Both the position numbers and the translations under genes were made by a program. 5,608 bases of DNA from Lentzea sp. (GTDB taxonomy: Bacteria; Actinomycetota; Actinomycetes; Mycobacteriales; Pseudonocardiaceae). This document shows, piece after piece, positions 1-5,049 of this stretch. The stretch's first letter is position 1, and each line of letters starts with the position of its first letter. The stretch lies in the NCBI GenBank assembly GCA_030146905.1, contig JASLAV010000528.1:1-5608 (forward strand), given 5' to 3'. Under the pieces are notes generated by a model. The model was not told the origin of the DNA. It worked only from the letters and a program-made list of their open reading frames with translations, and ran no database searches.

Positions 1-828
1 GGCGATCGCGTCGTCCAGCAACGCCAGCAGCTCGGGCGCCTTGCCCTTGTTGACCGGGAAGTTCATCGTCGCGTGCGCGAGGTGCAGCGCACAGCCGGAG
101 CGGGTCGAGACGTCCACCATCTCGGCGTACGCCTCCAGCGCGCCCGCGCCGTAGCTGCGGTGGTGCGGGCTGTAGAAGCCGCCGTGCTGCCCCACGACCT
201 CGCACAGCTGGACGAGCTCGGACGTGTCCGCGTACATGCCGGGGGTGTAGGTCAGCCCGGAGGACATGCCCATCGCGCCCTCCGCAAGCGATTGCGCGAG
301 AACGGACCTCATCCTGTCCATTTCGGACTCCGTCGGCGGCCGGTCGTCCCAGCCGACGACGAGCATCCGCAGCGTTCCCTGCGGCACCAGGTACGCGGCG
401 TTGACCGCGATGCCCTGGTCGAGCCGGTCGAGGTACTCGCCGACCGAGCGCCAGTTCCAGTCGAAGCCGGGCGGGTCGTCGTTCCACCCGGCGAGCTGGC
501 CGCGCAACGTCGCGAGCACCTCGTCGTCCACCGGCGCGTACGACAGCCCGTCCTGGCCGAGCACCTCGGTCGTGACGCCCTGCGAGACCTTCGCGAGGTG
601 GTCGGGCTCGGCGAGGACCCGCAGGTCCGAGTGCGAGTGCATGTCGATGAACCCCGGCGCGAGCACCAGCCCGTCCGCGTCGATCGATCGCGTGGCCGAG
701 ATGCTGTGGCCATCGTCTTGGCGACTGATCGACGAGATGACGCCGTCCTTGATCCCCACGTCCGCCCGGTAGGCGGGCGCGCCCGTGCCGTCGGCGACCA
801 GCGGTCCGCGCAGAACGACGTCGTCCAT
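1..828 (-). CDS. N-acyl-D-amino-acid deacylase-like amidohydrolase (N-terminal 276 residues, partial)
   Basis: Metal-dependent amidohydrolase of the D-aminoacylase group, expected in the cytoplasm to remove an N-acyl group (often acetyl) from a D-configured amino acid or amino sugar acid. The frame is open from the ATG at 826-828 to the window edge, so the C-terminus, including the expected late catalytic Asp, is missing. Residues 1-60 look like the small beta-domain strand set leading into the barrel. The metal motif is H64-S-H66 within PGFIDMHSHSD. By alignment from memory to Alcaligenes D-aminoacylase (His67, His69, Cys96, His220, His250), the counterparts are H64, H66, D93, H223 (in HHRSYG) and H252 (in LAHATMN). 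The bridging Cys is therefore an Asp, in GVTTEVLGQDGLS. An AGGAGA ribosome site (835-840) lies 6 bases upstream and shares a base with the stop of the preceding gene, so the two leftward genes are probably one translationally coupled operon. Family is clear. Substrate is inferred from context, with N-acetyl-D-glucosaminate favoured; it would then correspond to the deacetylase of ong-type clusters. Confidence 0.88.
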   Translation of the reverse strand, partial: MDDVVLRGPLVADGTGAPAYRADVGIKDGVISSISRQDDGHSISATRSIDADGLVLAPGFIDMHSHSDLRVLAEPDHLAKVSQGVTTEVLGQDGLSYAPVDDEVLATLRGQLAGWNDDPPGFDWNWRSVGEYLDRLDQGIAVNAAYLVPQGTLRMLVVGWDDRPPTESEMDRMRSVLAQSLAEGAMGMSSGLTYTPGMYADTSELVQLCEVVGQHGGFYSPHHRSYGAGALEAYAEMVDVSTRSGCALHLAHATMNFPVNKGKAPELLALLDDAIA

Positions 829-839
829 CCCGGCTCTCC

Positions 840-2132
840 TCAGAAGTAGGTGCGGATCAGGTCGACCACGGTCGTGCCCTGCACGACCGGGATGAGCTGC
901 CACTTGTCGAACACCGTGCAGGGGTGTGAGAGACCGAGCCCGATCCAGTCGCCGACGCGGACCGCGGACTCGGGCCCCAGTGACAGGAACGCGTGCTGGT
1001 CGTTCAGCGCGGTGACGCGGGCCTGGGCCAGCGGGGCGATCGCGCCGTCACCGCGGCGCACCAGCTGGGGTTCCGGCAGGCCCTCGTCGAACGACGCGTC
1101 GCGCTTGCCGATCGTCAGCAACGCCAGGTCGCGCTGCGGCCGTGACGTCACCTGGGCCCACGCCCGCAACGCCGAGCGGAACGGCTCGACGCCCTCGATG
1201 CGCGAGAACGGCGAGATCCCGCGGTAGAAGCCGTCGTCGTGCGTGATGTACGCGCCGCTGCGCAGGACGGGCGTCACCGGCACCGGCCACGGCTTGGCCA
1301 GCGTCGCCGCCACCTGGTCGAAGTAGGCGCTGCCGCCCGCGGTGACGATGACAGAGTCCAGCTCGTCGAGCAGTCCGGCGTCGGCCAGCCGCAGCACGAG
1401 CGTGCGCAGGTCGTCGAGGTAGGCGTCCACAACGGACTGGGACGACTCGGAGGCGTCGTGCGCCAGTGCGCCTTCGTAGCCGCCGGCGCCGACCAGCCGC
1501 AGCACCGGGCTCTGGTCCACCGCCCGCGCGACGGCCAGCGCCGTCTCCAGGTCGCGCGCGCCCGTTCGTCCGCCGGGGGCACCGAGCTCGACGATCACGT
1601 CGACCGGCCGTGACGGCCGGAGCTCCTGCAGCGTCTCGCTCATCAGCGCGACGCCCGCCTCGGAGTCGGCCCAGCAGCTGAACTCGAAGCCGGGGTCGGA
1701 GTCCAGCTCGCCGACCAGCCAGCGCAGCGCCGCCGGGTCGAGCAGCTGGTTCGCCAGCAGGATCCTGCTCACCCCGAACGCCCGGTAGACGCGCAGCTGC
1801 GACGCGTTGGCCGCCGTGATGCCCCAGACGCCGTGCTCGACCTGCCGCTGGAAGAGCTGCGGCGCCATCGTCGTCTTGCCGTGCGGCGCCAGCTTGACGC
1901 CGTGGTTGTCACACCACTGGGCCATCGTCGTCAGGTTGTGCGTCAGCGCGTCCGCGTCCAGCACGACGAGCGGCCCGACGAACTCGTCGGTGAAGAGGTC
2001 GAGCCGGCTTTCGGCCACCTCGCCGATGGTCGAGCCGAACGTGCTCGACGGCAGGCCCTTGAACCGCCAGCTGACCCGTTCGGAACGGATGTCGGCGACG
2101 GCGGACAGGTCCATCTCCATCAGTTGTTGCAT
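840..2132 (-). CDS. PLP-dependent D-amino acid (or D-glucosaminate) dehydratase/deaminase, DSD/D-threonine aldolase-like
   Basis: A 430-residue fold-type III PLP enzyme: an alanine racemase-type N-terminal barrel followed by a D-serine dehydratase-like C-terminal domain. The likely Schiff-base lysine is K86 in LAPHGKTTMAPQ. VELGAPGGRTG (181-191) and the TAGGSAYFD (264-272) and LRSGAYITHDDG (290-301) stretches fit cofactor-phosphate and active-site loops of the family. H403 and C405 in LSHPCTVFDKW match the His-x-Cys metal site of D-serine dehydratases; D-threonine aldolases keep the His but usually have Asp second. Enzymes of this type remove water and ammonia from 2-amino-3-hydroxy acids, giving a 2-keto acid. 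I chose the ATG at 2130-2132 because GGGAG (2142-2146) lies 9 bases upstream. Two later ATGs (2118, 2112) lack a better site, and the open frame upstream to 2363 crosses the promoter and the divergent kinase gene. It is the first gene of the leftward operon. The next-door KDG-type kinase makes D-glucosaminate a better substrate guess than D-serine or D-threonine, but this is inference. Confidence 0.88.
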   Translation of the reverse strand: MQQLMEMDLSAVADIRSERVSWRFKGLPSSTFGSTIGEVAESRLDLFTDEFVGPLVVLDADALTHNLTTMAQWCDNHGVKLAPHGKTTMAPQLFQRQVEHGVWGITAANASQLRVYRAFGVSRILLANQLLDPAALRWLVGELDSDPGFEFSCWADSEAGVALMSETLQELRPSRPVDVIVELGAPGGRTGARDLETALAVARAVDQSPVLRLVGAGGYEGALAHDASESSQSVVDAYLDDLRTLVLRLADAGLLDELDSVIVTAGGSAYFDQVAATLAKPWPVPVTPVLRSGAYITHDDGFYRGISPFSRIEGVEPFRSALRAWAQVTSRPQRDLALLTIGKRDASFDEGLPEPQLVRRGDGAIAPLAQARVTALNDQHAFLSLGPESAVRVGDWIGLGLSHPCTVFDKWQLIPVVQGTTVVDLIRTYF

Positions 2133-2142
2133 ATTTTGCAAC
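2126..2142. promoter_or_regulatory. Candidate operator for the IclR-family regulator
   Basis: A perfect inverted repeat, GTTGCA, 5 bases (TATTT), TGCAAC, in an unusually AT-rich patch of a GC-rich sequence. It covers the ATG (2130-2132) of the leftward PLP enzyme gene and touches its ribosome site. It lies about 20-36 bases downstream of the predicted leftward start point, where bound protein could block elongation or initiation. Relative to the rightward kinase promoter it lies just upstream. Arm length and spacing suit an IclR-type dimer, and an iclR gene lies in the adjacent operon. Binding is inferred. The repeat itself is seen directly. Confidence 0.55.
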
Positions 2143-2147
2143 TCCCA

Positions 2148-2178
2148 TTGCGCGATGTGATGCTGGAGTGTGTAGCAT
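2148..2178 (+). promoter_or_regulatory. Weak candidate promoter for the rightward kinase-iclR-ridA operon
   Basis: TTGCGC (2148-2153) and TAGCAT (2173-2178) lie 19 bases apart on the plus strand. Spacing is long and both boxes are imperfect. The kinase does need a promoter in the 85-bp gap or just inside the divergent gene, and this is the best pair I see. Its -10 overlaps that of the leftward promoter, so the two would compete for polymerase or be covered by the same repressor. Confidence 0.3.
2160..2178. repeat. Inverted repeat over the divergent promoter -10 boxes
   Basis: ATGCT, 9 bases, AGCAT: perfect 5-bp arms. The right arm overlaps the predicted leftward -10 box (2169-2174) and the weak rightward -10 candidate (2173-2178). 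It could be a second regulator site, but arms this short can occur by chance. Confidence 0.3.
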
Positions 2179-2197
2179 TCGGGTGCGCCGCCGTCAA
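2169..2197 (-). promoter_or_regulatory. Sigma70-type promoter for the leftward PLP enzyme/deacylase operon
   Basis: On the minus strand TTGACG (2192-2197) and TACACA (2169-2174) are separated by exactly 17 bases. The -35 box matches consensus at 5 of 6 positions. The predicted start point is near 2162, giving a leader of about 30 bases that contains the GGGAG ribosome site and part of the GTTGCA repeat. This is the strongest promoter-like signal in the window. Confidence 0.55.
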
Positions 2198-2217
2198 CGA
2201 ACACCTCTGGAGCACGC

Positions 2218-3183
2218 ATGCGGTTCGAACACGTCGGCGGTGTGGTGTGTCTCGGCGAGACCATGGTGATGATGGTTCCGGCTGACCCCGGTCCCGTGCA
2301 CCTGGTGCGCACGTGGCACCGCGCCGTCGGTGGCGCCGAGTCCAACGTCGCCTGCCACCTCACGCGCCTCGGGGTGCGGTCGTCGTGGGTCAGCGCGGTC
2401 GGCGACGACTCGTTCGGCCTGGCGGTGCTCGACGCGGTGAGCGGCTTCGGCGTGGACGTGTCGGGCGTGCGGGTCGACCCGGACCGTCCGACCGGCCTCT
2501 ACGTCAAGGAGGCCTCGCCGCACGGGAGCCCGGTGCGGTACTACCGGCGCGGGTCGGCGGCGTCGGGCATGGGGATGGAGATGATCGACCGGCTCGGCCT
2601 CGGCGAGGTGGAGCTGGTGCACGTCAGCGGGATCACGCCCGCCCTGTCCGACTCGTGCCTCGCGATGATGCGCGAGCTGCTGCGCCGCCCGCGGCACGGC
2701 TTCCAGATCTCGTTCGACCTGAACTGGCGCCCCGCGCTGTGGGTGGACCGCGACCCGCGCGTGCTGCGGGAGCTCGCCGACATGGCCGACATCGTGCTGG
2801 CCGGCGCTGACGAGGCCGAGCTGGTGTGGGGGACGGGTGACCCGCAGCGCCTGCGGACGCTGCTGCCCGGCCCCGCGTCGCTGGTGGTGAAGCAGGGCGC
2901 GGACGGCGCGACGCTGCTGGAAGGCGGCTCGTCGTACTTCGAGCCCGCGCTGGACGTCGAGGTCGTGGAACCGGTCGGCGCCGGTGACGCGTTCGCGGCG
3001 GGGTTCCTCGCTGCCACCCTCGCGGGGCACGCGCCGTCGGTGCGGCTGCGCGCGGGACACCTGCAGGCGGCCTCCGCGTTGCTCACCGCCGAGGACGTCG
3101 GAGATCCTTTGCCCGACGACGTGTCGGAGCCGCTGCTGCACGCCGACCCGCGGACCTGGGCGTCCGCCCGCCTGGAGGTGTAG
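2218..3183 (+). CDS. kdgK: PfkB-family sugar kinase, probable 2-keto-3-deoxygluconate kinase
   Basis: A 321-residue ribokinase/PfkB-fold cytoplasmic kinase of normal family length. The first PfkB signature is at 38-67 (GGAESN through GDDSFG). The second, PVGAGDAFAAGF (252-263), carries the anion-hole GAGD and the catalytic base D257. VVKQGADGATL (223-233) fits the nucleotide-side strand and turn. Residues that bind substrate in KDG kinases of known structure (Thermus Tyr89, Tyr103, Arg105, Arg167, Asp251, from memory) have counterparts here: Y95, Y108 and R110 in RYYRRGSAAS, R171 in DLNWRPALW, and D257. The predicted reaction is KDG + ATP to KDPG, feeding the Entner-Doudoroff aldolase step. 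The ATG at 2218 has GGAG (2209-2212) 5 bases upstream. It is the first gene of the rightward operon, and the iclR start codon follows its TAG with no gap. PfkB membership is certain; KDG specificity is well supported but unproven, and fructose or another keto-sugar acid remains possible. Confidence 0.9.
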   Translation: MRFEHVGGVVCLGETMVMMVPADPGPVHLVRTWHRAVGGAESNVACHLTRLGVRSSWVSAVGDDSFGLAVLDAVSGFGVDVSGVRVDPDRPTGLYVKEASPHGSPVRYYRRGSAASGMGMEMIDRLGLGEVELVHVSGITPALSDSCLAMMRELLRRPRHGFQISFDLNWRPALWVDRDPRVLRELADMADIVLAGADEAELVWGTGDPQRLRTLLPGPASLVVKQGADGATLLEGGSSYFEPALDVEVVEPVGAGDAFAAGFLAATLAGHAPSVRLRAGHLQAASALLTAEDVGDPLPDDVSEPLLHADPRTWASARLEV

Positions 3184-3930
3184 ATGAGCCAGAGCCTCGA
3201 CCGCGCGCTCACGCTGGTGAGCCAGCTCGCGACGGGACCCAAGACGCTGGACGAGCTGTCCGGCGTGATCAGCGTGCACAAGTCGACGACGCTCCGCCTG
3301 CTGCGGACGCTCGAGTCGCACCGCTTCGTGCAGCGCGACGGCGTGCACCACTACCGCCTCGGCACCGCCCTGTTCGACCTCGCCAACCTCGCCCTGGAGG
3401 AACGGGACGTCCGCCGCGCGGCCGAACCGGCGTTGCGCGACCTCAACTCCCGCCTGGGCCACACCGTCCACCTCGCGTCCTACGAGGACGGTGAGGTGAT
3501 CTACATCGACAAGTACGAGTCGCGCCACCAGATGCGCATGTACTCGCGCGTCGGCCGCCGCGCGCCGCTGCACTGCACGGCCGTGGCGAAGATCCTGCTG
3601 GCCGACCTGCCCGCCGCCACGTTGCAGAAGGTGCTGGCGGGCATGGAGTTCCCGCGCCTGACGGAGAACACCATCCTCAGCCCCGCCGCGTACATGGCCG
3701 AGCTGGAACGTGTGCGCGCCAACGGGTACGCCGTCGACAACTCCGAGCACGAGGACTTCATCCACTGCATCGGCGCCCCGATCAGGGGCGCGCGCGGCGA
3801 GGTGCTCGCGGCCGTGTCGATGTCCGTGCCGAAGGTGCTGCTCGACTTCGACGGCCTGCTGTCCCACCTGCCAGACCTGCTCGCCACCGCCGAAGCTGCA
3901 TCAGTCGAATGCGGTTATGTTCCAAGATGA
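3184..3930 (+). CDS. IclR-family transcriptional regulator
   Basis: A 248-residue cytoplasmic DNA-binding regulator of standard IclR length. The N-terminal winged helix-turn-helix is at about 1-60: KTLDELSGVISVHKSTTLRLLRTLE spans 20-44, with recognition helix HKSTTLRLLRTLE, followed by the wing FVQRDGVHHYRLG. A linker helix leads into the IclR effector domain (about 75-245). That domain shows the conserved GRRAPLHCTAVAK (124-136, with C131), DNSEHEDFIHCIGAPI (175-190) and GEVLAAVSMSVP (205-216). GGAGG (3174-3178) sits 5 bases before the ATG inside the end of the kinase gene, and the start directly follows the kinase stop, so the two are translationally coupled. As a cluster-embedded regulator it probably controls both arms from the 2133-2217 region, where GTTGCA-N5-TGCAAC is the candidate site. 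KdgR, an IclR-family protein, responds to KDG, so KDG or a glucosaminate derivative is a reasonable effector guess. Whether it represses or activates cannot be read from sequence. Confidence 0.95.
   Translation: MSQSLDRALTLVSQLATGPKTLDELSGVISVHKSTTLRLLRTLESHRFVQRDGVHHYRLGTALFDLANLALEERDVRRAAEPALRDLNSRLGHTVHLASYEDGEVIYIDKYESRHQMRMYSRVGRRAPLHCTAVAKILLADLPAATLQKVLAGMEFPRLTENTILSPAAYMAELERVRANGYAVDNSEHEDFIHCIGAPIRGARGEVLAAVSMSVPKVLLDFDGLLSHLPDLLATAEAASVECGYVPR
3916..3921 (+). promoter_or_regulatory. Possible -10 box for a separate ridA transcript
   Basis: TATGTT sits in a small AT-rich patch at the end of iclR. It would place a start near 3928, a dozen or so bases before the TTG start of ridA and just upstream of its ribosome site. 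I see no convincing -35 box at the right distance, so this may only be codon choice at the gene end. Confidence 0.2.
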
Positions 3931-3935
3931 GGGAG
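3931..3935 (+). promoter_or_regulatory. Ribosome binding site that decides the ridA start
   Basis: GGGAG lies 6 bases before the TTG at 3942-3944, an ideal distance. The alternative ATG at 3927-3929 overlaps the iclR stop as ATGA but has nothing like a Shine-Dalgarno site before it. The ATG at 3909 lies inside iclR. This favours the TTG start. Confidence 0.6.
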
Positions 3936-3941
3936 TTTCCG

Positions 3942-4322
3942 TTGTCCAAGGTTGAGATCAAGACCGCCGACGCGCCGCAGCCGGTGGCCCGCTTCTCGCA
4001 GGGTGTGCGCAAGGGCAACATCCTGCAGGTGGCAGGTCAGGTCGCGTTCGACCCGAAGTCGGGCGAGATCGTCGGCACCACCGTCGCCGAGCAGACGCGC
4101 CAGACCTTCGCGAACCTGCACGCCGTCCTCGCCGCCGGTGGCGCGTCGATCGACGACGTCGTGATGATCCGCGTCTACCTCACCGACACCGCGCACTTCG
4201 CGGAGCTGAACGAGGTCTACGGCGAGTTCGTGACGGACCCCGCGCCCGCGCGCACGACCGTCTACGTCGGGCTGCCGGCCGGTCTGCTGGTGGAGATCGA
4301 CGCGCTGGCCGTCGTCGACTGA
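3942..4322 (+). CDS. ridA: RidA-family (YjgF/YER057c/UK114) enamine/imine deaminase
   Basis: With the TTG start this is a 126-residue protein beginning MSKVEIKTADAP, the usual RidA length and N-terminus. RidA proteins are cytoplasmic trimers that hydrolyse the reactive enamine/imine products of PLP-dependent dehydratases to 2-keto acids and ammonia. Conserved parts are GNILQVAGQVAFDPKSGEIVG (25-45, in pieces), QTRQTFANLHAVLAAGGAS (51-69) and PARTTVYVGLP (102-112). R104 is the counterpart of the essential Arg105 of E. coli RidA, and E118 that of Glu120. E. coli Tyr17, Ser30 and Cys107 correspond here to F18, A31 and T106, so the pocket may be shaped for another substrate. It is the last gene of the rightward operon, 11 bases after the iclR stop and before a hairpin terminator. 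Its natural partner here is the divergent PLP enzyme. Starts at ATG 3927 (131 residues) or 3909 are less likely. Confidence 0.92.
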   Translation: MSKVEIKTADAPQPVARFSQGVRKGNILQVAGQVAFDPKSGEIVGTTVAEQTRQTFANLHAVLAAGGASIDDVVMIRVYLTDTAHFAELNEVYGEFVTDPAPARTTVYVGLPAGLLVEIDALAVVD

Positions 4323-4341
4323 CCCGTGTGACCGCACGAAG

Positions 4342-4371
4342 AAGGGGGCTCTCCACCGGAGAGCCCCCTTT
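4342..4371 (+). terminator. Intrinsic-type hairpin terminator after ridA
   Basis: A perfect 13-bp stem, AAGGGGGCTCTCC (4342-4354) with GGAGAGCCCCCTT (4358-4370), closes on the three-base loop ACC. The run of T is short (TTT, 4369-4371), as is common in high-GC actinomycetes. It starts 20 bases past the ridA stop and separates the catabolic unit from the membrane-protein unit. Confidence 0.88.
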
Positions 4372-4401
4372 CGCGTTCACGAGGTCTTGCGGCCCTCGCT
4401 C

Positions 4402-4431
4402 CACGACCGGGCACCCGCTCACTCGGTCGTG
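4402..4431. repeat. 8-bp inverted repeat upstream of the membrane-protein operon
   Basis: CACGACCG (4402-4409) and CGGTCGTG (4424-4431) are perfect inverted arms, 14 bases apart and 22 bp centre to centre, or two helical turns. This would let a dimer bind both arms on one DNA face. It lies 28 bases before the ATG at 4459, with the right arm over the region where a -35 box would be expected. It has no T-run and is more like an operator than a terminator. Chance occurrence in GC-rich DNA is possible. Confidence 0.4.
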
Positions 4432-4458
4432 TCCACCGCCCATGGCACGATCCGCACC

Positions 4459-5049
4459 ATGAAGTGGTACGCGGACAGACCGGTCAGGCTCACGCGTCAG
4501 CTGATCGCCGACCTCCTAGCCGTGGCATGGGTGGCCCTCTGGATCTGGGTGGCGACCACCGCCCACGACTGGGTCCTCGAGCTCAGGGCCCCGGGAGACG
4601 GCCTGGTCAACGCGGGCGGCAACATCCGCGACGTCTTCACCAACGCCGCCGACAAGGCAAGGGACCTCCCACTGGTGGGCGACGACCTGGCGGGGGCGCT
4701 GGGCAACGGCACCAAGGCCGGCGAGACCCTCACCAGCGCCGGTAACGCGCAGATCAGCGTCGTGCAGGACTCCGCGTTCTGGCTCGCGGCCGCGCTGGTC
4801 GTCATCCCGGTCCTGTTCCTGCTCGTCACCTGGCTGCCGGTCCGGCTCAGGTACGCGCGCAAGGCCGGGAACACCGCGAAGCTCAGGAACAAGCCCGACC
4901 TGCTCGCGCTGCGGGCGCTCACGAGCCTCAGCCCGAAGCAGCTGGCCGAGTTCGACGGCGACCCCGCCGTGGCGTGGCGCACCGGCGACACCGACGTCAT
5001 CGACGAACTGGCGCGCAGGCAGCTCGCGGCGCTGGGGGTGCGGGCATGA
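4459..5049 (+). CDS. Two-TM membrane protein of unknown function
   Basis: A 196-residue protein I cannot assign to a characterised family. It begins MKWYADRPVRLTRQ, followed by a Trp-rich first membrane segment at about 14-35 (LLAVAWVALWIWVA). A polar segment of about 70 residues follows, rich in Gly, Ala and Asn (GLVNAGGNIRDVFTNAADKARD; LGNGTKAGETLTSAGN). The second membrane segment is at about 107-126 (WLAAALVVIPVLFLLVTWLP). It is followed by a basic patch (RLRYARKAG) and a helical, charged C-terminal domain (about 140-196). The positive patches on both outer flanks put both ends in the cytoplasm and the central loop outside. I chose ATG 4459 because membrane segment 1 follows directly. There is no clear ribosome site, and an imperfect -10-like CACGAT (4446-4451) suggests the transcript may be leaderless. 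Upstream GTG/TTG starts in frame would add an unconvincing extension. Its stop overlaps the next start (ATGA), so the two are co-translated. Confidence 0.82.
   Translation: MKWYADRPVRLTRQLIADLLAVAWVALWIWVATTAHDWVLELRAPGDGLVNAGGNIRDVFTNAADKARDLPLVGDDLAGALGNGTKAGETLTSAGNAQISVVQDSAFWLAAALVVIPVLFLLVTWLPVRLRYARKAGNTAKLRNKPDLLALRALTSLSPKQLAEFDGDPAVAWRTGDTDVIDELARRQLAALGVRA

Noticed and set aside
73..849. 258-residue open frame on the plus strand
   Set aside because: Antisense to the deacylase, whose minus-strand frame is open over 276 codons with ordered family motifs.
1233..1613. Plus- and minus-strand shadow frames inside the PLP enzyme gene
   Set aside because: All lie inside a well-supported gene and have Arg/Pro/Ala-rich translations without motifs.
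2133..2363. 77-residue N-terminal extension of the PLP enzyme
   Set aside because: It would overlap the kinase gene by about 145 bases and translate through the promoter region. The ATG at 2132 has its own GGGAG site and gives the normal family length.
2194..3867. 557-residue open frame on the minus strand
   Set aside because: It is antisense to the kinase and iclR genes, which have full family motifs. Its translation is His/Arg/Val-rich low-complexity sequence typical of GC-rich shadow frames.
3898..3912. Imperfect TGCAT...ATGCG repeat at the end of iclR as a regulator site
   Set aside because: Only four of five arm positions match and it lies in coding sequence; not distinguishable from chance.
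4372..4458. Small gene or RNA between the terminator and the membrane-protein gene
   Set aside because: Apart from the 8-bp inverted repeat there is no ribosome site, open frame of useful length, or second hairpin.
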